DNA of 64,000 bases from Streptacidiphilus sp. 4-A2 (GCA_014284505.1 JAAFYY010000001.1:7551845-7615844); one strand, 5' to 3'. Numbered from the stretch's first letter, positions 14,884-28,169 are shown. Program-made: numbers and translations. Notes: generated by a model from the sequence alone, not told the origin.

Positions 14884-17299
14884 TCACTTCGGGGGAATCA
14901 GTCGCCGCGCCAGCTCTCCGGCGCTGCTCGCCGGGCGGGTGTGCTCGCGGCGCAGCCGGTAGTAGTCCGGCATCCGTTCCTGCGCGCGGAGCTCGGGCGC
15001 GCGCTCCACCAGGGTCGCCCCGGTCTCCGCCTCCAGCACCGGGCGAACCCGGCCGCCCGCAGCGCCTCCAGGGTCGCCTTCGGGGCTGGGTGCTGATCAG
15101 CACGGTCGGGGCGATCCGGCGCAGCTCCAGTTTGGCCAGTGCCCTGGTCCGGGACAGCTCCAGCACCAGCGCCTCGTCGTCCGAGCGGACACAGCACGCC
15201 GAGCGGACCACCCGCATGTGCCCGTGGGTCCGTCCGGTGTCCACGACCAGGTACTCCAGCGGCTGCGGCAGCTCGCCCTCGGACACCTCGCGCAGCCGGG
15301 CCAGCAGTTCCTGCGACGACAGCCCGCCGTCCAGTGCCCGGCGCACCGAGGCCGCGCCGAAGCGCCAGACCACCGCGTGGCCCCGACTCGCGGACCGCCG
15401 CGGAGCCCAGCAGCTCCGCCAGCTCGGCGGAGGGCGCCCCGGCGGCGATCGCGGTCAGGTCGGCCTGGAACCTGGCGGTGGTCGTGGGCGGGGGCAGCAA
15501 CTGCGTCACCGCGGACCGCAGCGCGGCCAGCGGCGCCCGGAAGGCGGCGTCCCCGGCCTGCCCGGCATCGGTCTGCCCGGCATCGGCCTGCCCGGTATCG
15601 GCCTGCCCGGCATCGGCCTGGCGGAGGTCCGCGCCCGGCACATACGGGAAGCTCTCGGCCGCCCCTGCGTCGAGCAGCGCCAGCAACGCGTCGCCCAGCG
15701 GGGTCAGCCTGCCGTGCGCGACCGCGCCAGCAGCTCCGCCTCCCGCAGCGTCGCCAGGATCCGTTCGGCGTCGGCCGGCTCGGTGCCGACCAGGCCCGGA
15801 CCCAGCCAGTGGACCAGGCCGACCAGCTCCCGCAGCCGCGTCCCGCCAGCCGGCGGCCTGGCCCAGACCCCGGCCCGGCGGCAGCATGGCCAGCGCCGCC
15901 AGCACCTGCCGGCGCAGCGGCACGGCCTCCGCGTCCCGTGGGGTGACCAGTGCCACCGGGGTCTCCTCGCGGTCCGGCCACCAGGTGAGTACCTCGGGAC
16001 GACCGCCCAGGCGCAGAGCACCGGTACCAGCCGGTCGGCCGGCGGGCTGGTCTGCCAGCCGTCGTAACGGGTGGTCGGCAGCAGCTGGACCGGCCCGGCG
16101 GGGACGGCCGGACGCCGTCCGCGCCGGCCGCCCGCTCCGGCTGCGGCTGGTGGATGCCCAGCAGGTCGGCGTGGTAGCCGAGGTCGATCCACAGCCGGGT
16201 CTGCTCCTCGGCCGCGTCCGCCGCCTTGGCCAGCCGCTTGGTGTCGCGCACCGCCAGCCCGCCCGCCTTGCGCACCGCCGGCGGTACCGCCGCGCACGCC
16301 GCCAGCAGCAGCTCCACCTTCCGGCTCGCCGACGCCGCGGCCGCCTGGGCCTCGGGCAGCACGTCCGGCACCGGCTCGGTGCGCGGCACCGGCGGCAGCG
16401 GATCGAACGGCACCCGGACCCGGCCGTGGGTGAACGCGTCGGCCACCTCGAACGGCAGCTCCACCAGATCCGGCCCGACCGGCACCACCAGGCCGTGCTC
16501 GGCCAGCCAGTCCGTGCCCGGATCGCCGGAACCGCCGGGACGCAGCTGGTACTTGGTGCCCCGGCCGTAGTGGTAGCCGCCCAGCGGCAGAAAGCTGTGC
16601 GTGCGCAGCAGCGGCGGGCCCGAGGTGATCCCGGTCAGCAGCTCCACCGCGTCCTGCGGTGCGGTGGCCAGCAGCGCGGACAGCCACTCGCGGTCGGACA
16701 GCAGCTCGCTCACCGCGGTCTGTGCCGCCTCCCGGTTGCGGTTGGCGGGCAGGTCGAGCCCGGCAGCGATCCGGTGCACCTCCGGCGCGTTGAACGCCTC
16801 TGTCATCAACTGCGCCACCGGACGCCCGAATCCGGTCTCCTCAGCCAGGTGCCGGTGGACGAAGGCGGGCAGCGCCAGCGTGCCGCCGGGCCCGGCAGAA
16901 CCAGCAACTGCGCCTGGAGCAGCGCCAGTTCGCGCTCGGCGGCGGCCTGCAACCCGGGACTGCCCTCGGCGGGGAGCAGCTCCAGCAGATCCTGCGCCCG
17001 GATCGTCGGCTGCTCGGCTCCAGCGGGGTCCAGTACGCCGCGGACTGCGGCGCGCCATGCTCCTGGGTGGCCAACCAGGCTGCCGCGCCCAGGATTTGAA
17101 CACTCGGAAGAGTGAGTCTGGAGACCGCCTCGGCCACCGAGCGGTCCTCCAGCAACAGCTCCGCCAACTGCCCGAGATCGCGCGGCTCCCGGCCGTCCCG
17201 GGCGGTGGTCACGCCGACCTGCCTGGTCTCCAGCAGTTCGGCCAGTTGCTCCGGGCCGAGCCGGGCGAGTCGGTTCCGCAGCGCGGTGGCACTCTTCAC
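14884..17299 (-). CDS. XPB/Ssl2-like helicase-associated domain protein, frameshifted
   Basis: About 800 residues. The start chosen is GTG 17299 (protein MKSATALRNRLARLGPEQLA), because the stop of the upstream gene overlaps it as GTGA. The C-terminal part, LEYLVVDTGRTHGHMRVV, CCVRSDDEALVLELSRTRAL and LRRIAPTVLIST, matches the helicase XPB N-terminal-like domain found in a widespread actinobacterial protein that lacks helicase motifs. Other conserved stretches are HRHLAEETGFGRPVAQLMTE and LRTHSFLPLGGYHYGRGTKY. It ends ...ELARRLIPPK at 14884. At least five frame breaks, clustered near 15080, 15380, 15720, 15980, 16100 and 16890. A four-copy in-frame 15-bp repeat lies inside. The function is unknown; a DNA-related role is inferred from the family name only. 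Confidence 0.7.
15558..15620 (-). repeat. In-frame 15-bp tandem repeat coding an ADAGQ-type pentapeptide
   Basis: Four near-identical 15-bp units (CTGCCCGGCATCGGY on the plus strand). Read on the coding strand they give QADAGQADTGQADAGQTDAG. The repeat lies inside the XPB-like protein gene, and its 15-bp unit keeps the frame. Confidence 0.9.
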
Positions 17300-18980
17300 C
17301 AGCCGACGGTACCGCGTCCTCCGGCGCGACAAAGGGCCAGTCGCGTCCTCCGGCGCGGCAAGGGGCCAGTCGCGTCCTCCGGCGCGGCTGAGGGTTCGGT
17401 GCTGCCGCGTCCTCCGGCGGCGCCGGGGGCTCGGCGCGGCCGGGGGCTCGGCGCGGCCGGGGGTTCAGTGCGGCCGGGGTTCAGTGCGGCAGGGCGTCGC
17501 TGGCCGTGCAGCCGGGCGCGGTCGGCGGCGGCCCGGCCCTGGGTCCAGCCCTCGTAGTCGTTGGCCCGGATCGCCCGGCCCGCCTTCAGCGTCGGGAACA
17601 TCCGCTCCGTGGACTCCTGCACCGCCTCCTCCCGTGCCGCCAGCACCGGCAGCAGCGCCAGCTCGCCGCCAGGCGCACCCGCGCCCGGCGACGCCTGGGC
17701 GGCACGCTCACCGGCCAGGGCCTCCTCGGTCGCCTGCGCGGTCGCCTCGGTCAGCCGCTCCCGGATCCGGGCCGCGTAGGCGATCGGAACGACTGCCGGA
17801 AGGACTTGGTCCGCGCGCCCCGTCCGCCGCCGGACCCCCGCCCCGGACCGCCGCACCCCCCGCGCCGCTCGGTCGCCCCATCCCGCGCTCGGCCCCGCGC
17901 TCGGCCTCGCGCTCGCCGCCGCGCCGGGTGCCCGCGCTGTTCATCGCGCTGGTCGCCTGCACCAGCAGCGAGGTGTACAGCAGCTCCACCGCCTCCAGAT
18001 CGGCCGGGAAGCCGATCACGGTGCAGAAACCGAGGTCCTTGGACCACACCGAGCGGGCCCGGTTGGCGCCGCCACCGCGTCCAGCAGCACCGCCTTCGGC
18101 GCCTCGTACGGGTTGTCGACGCCGATGCGGCACGCGCCCGGCTCATGGCCGCGACCGGAGCCGGCGCCAGCAGCGCCTCGTCGATGCTGTGCTGCGCCAT
18201 CAACTGCTGCGCCTTGGAGGTCAGCGCCTCCGCCTCCTCCGGGAAGTCCGTGGACTCGGCCTTGGCCAGCAGCGCCCGGATCCGCCCCAGCATCCGCGGC
18301 TCGGTGCCGCCGCCCGCCGCAGACGCGGGCCCGGCGGACCTGACCCGCTCGCCGGAGCCGCCCGCCCTGACCCGCTCGCCCGCGTCGCCCGGCGGGGGAG
18401 CGAGCAGGGTGATCGGCGGCAGCCGGCCGATCAGCCGGAACAGTTCCAGCAGCAGCGTCGCCACGGTGAAGCGGTCCGCCCGCTCGCGGGTGGCCACCCC
18501 GGGCAGGAAGCCGTCGTCCTCCTCCCACCAGACGGCCGCCTCCAGCTCCCGCAACTGCCCGGACCAGCGCGGATCCAGGGCGGCGGCGGCATAGGCCCGG
18601 GACTCGGCCGCGACCAGGTCCACCGTCAGCCGCAGATGCCGGGGCGTCAGCTCGCGCCGGACCGTCCGCACCAGGTCGGCGGGCTGCCAGCCGGCCCGCC
18701 ACAGCCGGGCCAGCAGCGCGCCGGTGACCACCAGCACGCTGCGGCTGGTCTGCGGCCAGCGGGCGGCCGGCTCCGACAGCGCCGAAGCACCCTGGTCGAC
18801 CACCAGGTCGTAGCGGTCGTCCGAGGCGTACAGCACCGAGCCCAGCGCGGACTCCACCAGCTGGTGCAGAGACGGAGCGGCCTGCTCGGAGCCCCGCCCC
18901 GCCCCCGAAGCGGCCTGACGGTGCTGACCGGCGCCGGACCGGGCCTTCCCGGTACGGCGCTCCTGGTCGCGCTTGCTCAC
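17296..18980 (-). CDS. DUF2786-domain protein, frameshifted
   Basis: It starts at GTG 18980 (protein MSKRDQERRTGKARSGAG). The recognisable DUF2786 part is MLGRIRALLAKAESTDFPEE and AEALTSKAQQLMAQHSIDEA. Upstream of it is a helical region with QPADLVRTVRRELTPRHLRL and FTVATLLLELFRLIGRLPPI. Downstream come DNPYEAPKAVLLDAVA, LGFCTVIGFPADLEAVELLY and LVQATSAMNSAGTRRGGERE. The tail is low complexity and coded by a tandem array. The stop TGA (17296-17298) overlaps the GTG of the next gene. Frame breaks lie near 18070, 17820 and 17475. DUF2786 has no known function; its coupling to the XPB-like gene suggests that they act together. Confidence 0.75.
17313..17489. repeat. Two adjacent tandem arrays at the 3' end of the DUF2786 gene
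   Basis: First array: four copies of CGCGTCCTCCGGCGCG-like units spaced 28-35 bp apart (17313, 17343, 17371, 17406). Second array: four 17-bp units CCGGGGGCTCGGCGCGG, from 17423 to 17489; the last is one base short. Both encode the low-complexity tail of the DUF2786 protein. Confidence 0.85.
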
Positions 18981-19249
18981 GGCTGTCCTCGCTTTCCTGG
19001 CGTGTTCCCCCACCAGTGTCCTTGAGGGCACCCTGGGTGACAGCATCGCACCACGATGTGACAGCCTGGTCCGGGGCTCGCCCGCAGCCTGGCCCGGCCG
19101 CTCGCCGCGCAGGTCGGCGAAGTCCCGTGCAGGTGGGGCGAAGTCCCGCTGCGCGGACGGCGATCCGACCGGGGCGTATGGCAAGCTGTGCTGCGCCCGC
19201 TCGGGAGCCCCGCGCGGTGACCGTCCGTACCCGGGGAACGAAGGCTTCG

Positions 19250-20767
19250 ATGGCAGTCCCTGAGATAACCCGCGCGCACCGCGTCCTGATCGGCGGTGTC
19301 GCGACCGGAGCCGTGATCATCGCCGGCATCGGCTTCACCGGCTCCTACGCGGCGGTGCGCACCCTCGCCCTGCACAAGGGCTTCGGAGACTTCTCCTACG
19401 TCTTCCCGGTCGGGGTGGACGTCGGCATCGCGGTGCTGCTGGCGCTGGACCTGGTGCTGACCTGGCTGCGCATCCCCTTCCCGCTGCTGCGGCAGACCGC
19501 CTGGCTGCTCACCGCCGGGACGATCATTTTCAACGCCGCCTCCTCCTGGGGCGATCCGCTGGCCATGTCGATGCACGCGATCATCCCGGTGCTGTTCGTG
19601 GTGGTGGTCGAGGCGGCCCGGCACGCCGTCGGGCGGATGGCGGACATCACCGCCGACAAGCACATGGAGTCGGTGCGGCTGATGCGCTGGCTGCTCTCGC
19701 CGGTGCCGACCTTCCGGCTCTGGCGGCGGATGAAGCTGTGGGAGATGCGCTCCTACGACGACGTGGTCCGGATGGAGCAGAACCGGCTGGTCTACCGCAC
19801 CCATCTGCGGGCCATGTACGGCCGCAACTGGCGGCGGCAGGCCCCGGTGGAGACCCTGCTGCCGCTCAAGCTCGCCAAGTACGGTGTGCCGCTGGACCTG
19901 GACGCGGTCCGGTCGATCGCCCCGGCCCGGCTCGCGGTGACCGCCCCGGCCGAGGAGCCCGATCCGGCTCCGGCCCCGGCCCCGGTGCAGGGGACGCAGG
20001 GGGTGCAGGCGCTGGCACCGCTGCCGGTACAGGCGCAGGTGCAGGCGCAGGCCCCGGCGCCGCAGGCCGGTCAGCAGCCGCAGCAGCAGTCGGTGCAGGT
20101 GCAGGCACCGTTCCGGCTGGACGCCCCGCAGCCGCCGCCCGCGGCGGTGCAGCCGCCGACCGGCCCGCAGCCGGACCCGGCGCGCGCGGTCGACCTGCTG
20201 ACCAAGCTGGCCAAGCACCGGCACCGCCGTCCGCTGCACGATCCCGACGGCGCCGAACAGGGCGGCTCCGCCGAGGAGTTCAGCGGTCCGCAGGACAACC
20301 CGACCCGGGGCGTGGGCTGGTTGCCGCGGGCGGAGCCGGCCCCGGCCGAGCCGGAGGAGTCGGGCCCGGGGGCGTGGTTCGAGGCCAAGGTCCCCCCCGA
20401 GCCGCTGGCCGAGGGCGCCGAGCCGGGCGACGCGGAGCCGGGGGACCCCGAGCCGGAGGCCGCCGCACAGGGCCCCGCCGCACAGGGCCCCGCCGAGCCG
20501 GTGCCCGCGGAGCAGGCCCCCGCGGGCGGCCCGCGTCCCGCGCAGCCGGTCGAGCAGACCGGCGAGGCCACCGTCGACCAGTACTTCCAGGGGCTCTGCG
20601 CCTTTATCGAGGCCTACAGCTACCACCCCGACGAGCAGAAGCTGGCCGAGTACCTGTTCACCAACCACGGGATCGCCGGACGCGGCGGCGACCGGCCGGT
20701 CAGCGCGGAGACCCTGCGCCGCCACTGGCCGGAGCTCCAGCAGCGCTTCGCCGAGCGCTACGAGTAA
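19250..20767 (+). CDS. DUF2637-domain multi-pass membrane protein
   Basis: 505 residues, intact. It starts at ATG 19250 (MAVPEITRAHRVLIGGVATG) with GAAGG upstream; an in-frame GTG at 19217 is an alternative. Four membrane segments fill residues 10-130: IGGVATGAVIIAGIGFTGSY, VFPVGVDVGIAVLLALDLVL, LRQTAWLLTAGTIIFNAASS and HAIIPVLFVVVVEAARHAVG. Next come DKHMESVRLMRWLLSPVPTF and a basic stretch, then about 200 residues rich in Pro, Gln and Ala. It ends in a helical domain (DQYFQGLCAFIEAYSYHPDE ... RRHWPELQQRFAERYE). DUF2637 also occurs in plasmid SpdB-type spread proteins and in chromosomal actinomycete genes. It is divergent from the DUF2786 gene across a 269-bp spacer. Confidence 0.85.
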   Translation: MAVPEITRAHRVLIGGVATGAVIIAGIGFTGSYAAVRTLALHKGFGDFSYVFPVGVDVGIAVLLALDLVLTWLRIPFPLLRQTAWLLTAGTIIFNAASSWGDPLAMSMHAIIPVLFVVVVEAARHAVGRMADITADKHMESVRLMRWLLSPVPTFRLWRRMKLWEMRSYDDVVRMEQNRLVYRTHLRAMYGRNWRRQAPVETLLPLKLAKYGVPLDLDAVRSIAPARLAVTAPAEEPDPAPAPAPVQGTQGVQALAPLPVQAQVQAQAPAPQAGQQPQQQSVQVQAPFRLDAPQPPPAAVQPPTGPQPDPARAVDLLTKLAKHRHRRPLHDPDGAEQGGSAEEFSGPQDNPTRGVGWLPRAEPAPAEPEESGPGAWFEAKVPPEPLAEGAEPGDAEPGDPEPEAAAQGPAAQGPAEPVPAEQAPAGGPRPAQPVEQTGEATVDQYFQGLCAFIEAYSYHPDEQKLAEYLFTNHGIAGRGGDRPVSAETLRRHWPELQQRFAERYE

Positions 20768-20803
20768 TCCAGCGCTACGAGTAACCCAGCGCCACCAGTG
20801 ACC
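20754..20803. repeat. 17-bp tandem duplication across the DUF2637 stop codon
   Basis: AGCGCTACGAGTAAYCC occurs twice in tandem (20754-20770 and 20771-20787), followed by a diverged third copy. The first copy carries the gene's stop codon TAA, and the second repeats it outside the gene. Confidence 0.9.
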
Positions 20804-20936
20804 GGCCGTCACCCGTGACCGGCCGCAGCCGAGCCGGCGGCACGGCGGGTGGAACGATGCGCGGCCGGTGTTCGTCCTGGAATATGGGAGACAGCGTGCC
20901 GCGGCCCACCGCGGGCTCGTACTCGGGGAGGTCGCA

Positions 20937-21586
20937 GTGACTGTGCCACCTGGACGTCCGCTCCGGCCGGGGCCGCTCCGGCCGCCGGTCGACGCGATGC
21001 CGCCCGGCCCGCCGCCGGTGCCCGACACCGCCCGGATGCGGGCCTCGCACGCGGACCGGGAGCGCACCGTCGACGTGCTCAGGGCCGCCTTCGCCGAGGG
21101 GCGGCTGGACGGCGAGGAGTACCAGGACCGCGTCGAACGGGTGTACAAGGCGCAGACCTACGGCGAACTCTCGGTCGTGGTGCAGGACCTGCCGTGCGGC
21201 CCGATGCCGGTGCCCTTCCTCACCCCGGCGATGCAGCTGCCGCCCGCCTTCTCCGGACAGCAGCCGTACCCCTACGGCACTCCCGGCCCGTACCCGATGC
21301 CCTACTCCGCCCGCCGTTCGCCACCGGGGGCCGGAACACCAACGGGGCGGCGGTGGCCGCGCTGGTGCTCGGCATCGTCGAGTTCTGGACCTTGGGGCTG
21401 ACCGCGGTCCCGGCTCTGATCTGCGGATACACCGCCCGGGCGCAGATTCGGCGGCGCGGCGGGGAGGGCAGCGGGATGGCCCTGACCGGGATCATCCTGG
21501 GGTGGCTGGCGGTGGGCGGCTGGGCGCTGGTGGTCCTGCTCCTGCTGGTCGGCGTGCACGGTCCGGCGGCCCACTCCGGCGGCTGA
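20937..21586 (+). CDS. DUF1707/DUF4190-type membrane protein, one frameshift
   Basis: About 216 residues. It starts at GTG 20937 (protein MTVPPGRPLRPG) behind GGGGAGG. The N-terminal DUF1707 (SHOCT-like) domain reads RASHADRERTVDVLRAAFAE, GRLDGEEYQDRVERVYKAQT and YGELSVVVQDLP. A Pro/Tyr-rich linker follows, then a DUF4190 pair of helices: NTNGAAVAALVLGIVEFWTL and GMALTGIILGWLAVGGWALV. One C is missing near 21315 (SARPFATGGRNTNG expected). Function unknown. It ends 88 bases upstream of the str promoter. Confidence 0.78.
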
Positions 21587-21673
21587 CGGCGCCCGGGCGC
21601 GGGCCGATGCGGCCCCCGGGTGGGCCCGGCGCACCCCCGCGGAGCTGGGCGGAGGCGCCCTCCGGTATGTGTT

Positions 21674-21702
21674 TTGACCCGCGCCGGTGCGCCAAGTAGG
21701 CT
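21674..21702 (+). promoter_or_regulatory. Promoter of the str (rpsL/rpsG-fusA-tuf) operon
   Basis: -35 TTGACC (21674-21679) and -10 TAGGCT (21697-21702) with a 17-base spacer, a strong match to the HrdB-type housekeeping consensus. It lies about 235 bases before rpsG. Confidence 0.8.
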
Positions 21703-21937
21703 CTGACCTTGTGCCTGGGGTGTCCCCGGGTCTCTTGTGCGTGCGTGCAGACAAGCCGCCGCACTTTGGGAACCGCGCTGCTCACACCGCTCCTCCGCAG
21801 GGAGTCGAGGGGTGGAGCGGGTCGACACACCCGACCGCGTGGGTCGGATGTCGGCGAGACACAGCCAGGGTAGTTTCACCAGCGAAGGCGCCGATGGCCG
21901 CATGCGGGTCTCCGGCGCCACATAAGGAGATGTAAGA
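21703..21937 (+). other. Long str operon leader, no rpsL
   Basis: The 351-base gap 21587-21937 holds the promoter, then this untranslated leader. It contains the hairpin element at 21823-21847 and a second inverted repeat, GGCGCC ... GGCGCC, between about 21889 and 21921. The rpsG ribosome site AAGGAG is near 21924-21929. In Streptomyces, rpsL (about 370 bp) should sit here directly before rpsG. No S12 coding sequence (for example PTIQQLVRKGR) is present in any frame. Confidence 0.75.
21823..21847 (+). promoter_or_regulatory. Hairpin leader element, copy 1
   Basis: The 24-base element spanning 21823-21846 differs at one base from the one before rpsJ at 38427. Its core CCGACC-GCGTG-GGTCGG folds into a 6-bp hairpin. 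The shared position in two ribosomal operon leaders suggests a common control element. Confidence 0.6.
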
Positions 21938-22407
21938 ATGCCTCGCAAGGGCCCCGCACCGAAGCGCCCGGTCATCATCGACCCGGTCTACGGCTCCCTG
22001 TGGTGACGTCGCTCGTCAACAAGATCCTCCTGCACGGGAAGCGCTCCACCGCTGAGCGCATCGTGTACGGCGCCCTCGAGGGTGTTCGGGAGAAGACCGG
22101 CGCTGACCCGGTGGTCGCGCTCAAGCGCGCCCTGGAGAACGTCAAGCCGACCCTTGAGGTCAAGTCCCGCCGTGTCGGTGGCGCCACCTACCAGGTGCCG
22201 GTCGAGGTCAAGCCCGGCCGCGCCAACACCCTGGCGCTGCGCTGGCTGGTCGGCTACTCCCGCGCCCGTCGCGAGAAGACCATGACCGAGCGTCTGCTCA
22301 ACGAGATCCTGGACGCGAGCAACGGTCTGGGCGCCTCGGTGAAGCGTCGCGAGGACACGCACAAGATGGCCGAGTCCAACAAGGCCTTCGCCCACTACCG
22401 CTGGTAG
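21938..22407 (+). CDS. rpsG: 30S ribosomal protein S7, one frameshift
   Basis: S7 binds the 3' major domain of 16S rRNA and lies at the mRNA exit/E-site. It starts at ATG 21938 (MPRKGPAPKRPVIIDPVYGS) with AAGGAG nine bases upstream. One C is missing in the run 21996-21998; the frame should read YGSPVVTSLVNKILL. Repaired length is 156 residues, the standard size. It continues KRSTAERIVYGALEGVREKT and ends NKAFAHYRW. fusA follows after 42 bases. It is the first gene after the str promoter here, because rpsL is absent. Confidence 0.96.
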
Positions 22408-22449
22408 TTCGAACCCCGTCAGAAACAAGAAAGAGAGAGACGAGCCACC

Positions 22450-24551
<2,102 letters not shown>

Positions 24552-24768
24552 TTCCGACTCTGTCGGTCTCAGCGGGAGCCCCGACATATCGGGAGCTTTC
24601 ACCCTTTAGGCTGTAGGAGGCGGTCCGGGGTCGGCCATCAGGCTGATCCCGGGCTCCTCCGGCCCCCACCCCGGGCCGGAGCCGGGCGCTTGCGAGCGGA
24701 CGGTACCGGCGCGATATCAGACCACCTGACGTCGTACGGCGTACAGAACCAGTCCTCAGGAGGACCCA

Positions 24769-25962
<1,194 letters not shown>

Positions 25963-26000
25963 TTCACGCGGTCTGACCTGCCTGTACCACCGAGGCAGCG

Positions 26001-26040
26001 AAGGGGCCCCGGAGCATCAGCTGATGCTCCGGGGCCCCTT
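26001..26040. terminator. Terminator after tuf
   Basis: Perfect 20+20 inverted repeat (AAGGGGCCCCGGAGCATCAG followed by its exact complement), ending the str operon 38 bases after the tuf stop. Confidence 0.9.
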
Positions 26041-26144
26041 GGCGTATCCGGGGGCGGCTGCCCGTCGGCCGCGCGGATATGCTGTCGGGTACCGCAGCCC
26101 GTGCCCGCTGCGGGCCCATACCCTCTGCGACTTGGTGCCTCTCC

Positions 26145-27043
26145 GTGACGACTCTCGACATCATGCTGCCGTACTACGGCGACGTCTCGCTGATGCAGGC
26201 TGCCGTCCGCAGCGTGCTCGCCCAGACCGACGCGGACTGGCGGCTGGTCGTCGTCGACGACGGCAAGGAGCCCGGGGTGCCCGAGTGGTTCGCCGGGCTG
26301 GGCGACCCCCGGGTGAGCTACCAGCGCAACGAGCGGAACCTGGGCGTCACCGGGAACTACGAGAAGTGCCTGGGCCTGGTCCAGGCCGAGCACTTTGTGA
26401 TGATGGGCACCGACGACATCATGCTGCCCAACTACGTCGCCACGGTGCGGGCGGCGCTGGCCCAGTACCCGGGCACGGCCATGGTGCAGCCGGGTGTGCA
26501 GGTGATCGACGGCGAGGGGCGGCCGAGCACCACCCTGGCCGACGAGTCCAAGCGGCGGCTGTACGCGCCGAAGTTCACCGGCCGCAAGCTGATGGGCGGC
26601 GAGGAGCTCGCGGTCAGCCTGCTGCGCGGCAACTGGCTGTACTTCCCCTCGCTGTGCTGGCGCACCGATGTGGTGCGCGAGGTCGGCTTCCGGCCCGAGT
26701 TCGAGATCATCCAGGATCTGGCCCTGGTCATCGACCTGCTCCGGAGGGGGAGCAGATGATCATCGACGACACCCTCTGCTTCCAGTACCGCCGGCACGCG
26801 GTCAGCATCTCCTCCGCGAGCGCCTTCTCCGGCAGCCGGTTCACCGAGTCGCGGCGCTACTTCCTGGACGAGGCGGACCGGATGGCCGCGGCGGGCTGGC
26901 CCCGGGCGGCGAAGGCGGCGCGGCTGCACCTCTCCTCGCGGATCCATGCGATGACGCTGGTCCCCAGCGCCCTCAAGGCCGGTCAGCGCTCCGGGGCCCG
27001 CATCCTGTTCACCTACGCGGCGGGCCCGGCCCGGCGCTCCTAG
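26145..27043 (+). CDS. Family 2 glycosyltransferase, one frameshift
   Basis: GT-A fold glycosyltransferase, about 299 residues. It starts at GTG 26145 (protein MTTLDIMLPYYGDVSLMQAA). The signature pieces are RSVLAQTDADWRLVVVDDG (nucleotide-sugar loop), YQRNERNLGVTGNYEKCL and MMGTDDIMLPNYV (DD pair for metal and donor). A missing G near 26745 breaks LLREGEQMIIDDTLCFQYRR. The end is SGARILFTYAAGPARRS. Donor and acceptor are unknown. It opens the polysaccharide island and the epimerase gene follows after 57 bases. Confidence 0.82.
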
Positions 27044-27100
27044 CCGGCCCCCGCCTTCTCACGACCTCCCACAGCAGTGCGGATCCCCGGAGTGGAACTC

Positions 27101-28071
27101 ATGACTGAAGCTGGCGTCCCGTCCTCCTCCCACCCCTGGCGGGGGGTGGCCGGGTGGCCGTGCTCGGCGGGACCGGGTTCATCGGCCGGGCCCTGTGCAC
27201 GGCGTTCACCGCCGCCCGGGTACCAGGTGCTGGCGGTGGCCAGGAACGAGCCGGCCGAGCCGCTCGCCGGGCAGTTCCAGCGGTTCGACCTGAGCGGCGG
27301 CTCGGCCGCCGAACTGGCCGGGCTGCTGCGGGCCGAGCGGATCGACACCGTGGTGAACGCGGCCGGGGGCATGTGGGGCTGTCCGACGAGCAGATGGTCG
27401 ACGCCAACGTCGGGCTGGTCAGCCGGGTGGTGGAGGCACTGCGCGGGCTGGAGCACCCGGTCCGGCTGGTGCACCTGGGCACTGTGCACGAGTACGGCCT
27501 GGCGCCGGTCGGCACCCGGCAGCGCGAGGACAGCCGGCCGCAGCCGCAGATGGTCTACGGCGAGCTGAAGCTCCGGGCCACCCAGGTGGTGCTGGACGCG
27601 GTTGCCGAGGGCGCGCTGGACGCGGTGGTGCTGCGGGTCGGCAATGTGGTCGGCCCCGGCCAGCCCGGCCACAGCCTGCTCGGCGTGATGGCGCGCAAGC
27701 TCCGCGAGGCCGACGCCGCGGGGCGGACCGCGACCCTGACTCTGGCCCCGCTCACCGCGCAGCGCGACTTCGTCGGCCTGGCCGACACGGTCGAGGGGGT
27801 ACTGGCGGCGGCCCGCGCCGGGGCCCCGGCCCCGCTGGTCAACATCGGCCGGGGCGAGGGCGTCTCCGCCCGGGAGATGGTGGAGCTGCTGATCGAGGCC
27901 AGCGGGGTGCCCACGGAGGTGGTGGAGGACCCGGGACCGGAGGGCGCGGGGCCGGAGACCGAGTGGCAGTGCCTGGACATCGCACTGGCCGGGGAGTCCC
28001 TGGGCTGGACGCCGCGGGAGACCCCGGCGCTCGCCGTGGGCACCCTGTGGAAGGCCGAGGCCGGGCGCTAG
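27101..28071 (+). CDS. NAD-dependent epimerase/dehydratase, three frameshifts
   Basis: Extended short-chain dehydrogenase acting on a nucleotide sugar. It starts at ATG 27101 (MTEAGVPSSSHPWRG) with GGAG upstream. The Rossmann motif VAVLGGTGFIGRALC is near 27160, NAAGGMWGLSDEQMVDANVG near 27355, HLGTVHEYGL near 27475, and the catalytic YxxxK as MVYGELKLRATQ near 27550. Then come VLRVGNVVGPGQPGHSLLGV, LTAQRDFVGLADTVEGVLAA and NIGRGEGVSAREMVELLIEA. Frame breaks lie near 27150, 27225 and 27375, each a missing G or C. About 324 residues when repaired. It resembles sugar 4-epimerases or reductases but is not a clear RfbD. Confidence 0.78.
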
Positions 28072-28110
28072 CCGCCCAGCACCTCAGCCACCGCACCGCG
28101 ACAGCACGTC

Positions 28111-28152
28111 AGCCCGAGGGCCGGGCCCGGTAGCGGGCCCGGCCCTCGGGCT
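28111..28152. terminator. Bidirectional terminator between convergent genes
   Basis: Perfect 19-bp stem (AGCCCGAGGGCCGGGCCCG and its complement) with a GTAG loop, between the epimerase gene and the minus-strand GT39-like gene. Confidence 0.88.
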
Positions 28153-28169
28153 GTTCAGGGCTCGTTGTT

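Noticed and set aside
19250..20767. DUF2637 protein as a sign of an integrated plasmid
   Set aside because: No integrase, replication or transfer genes or attachment repeats nearby; chromosomal DUF2637 genes are common in actinomycetes.
24552..24768. Separate tuf promoter in the fusA-tuf gap
   Set aside because: The best -35/-10 pair (TTGCGA, TATCAG, 19-base spacer) is too weak to list as a feature.
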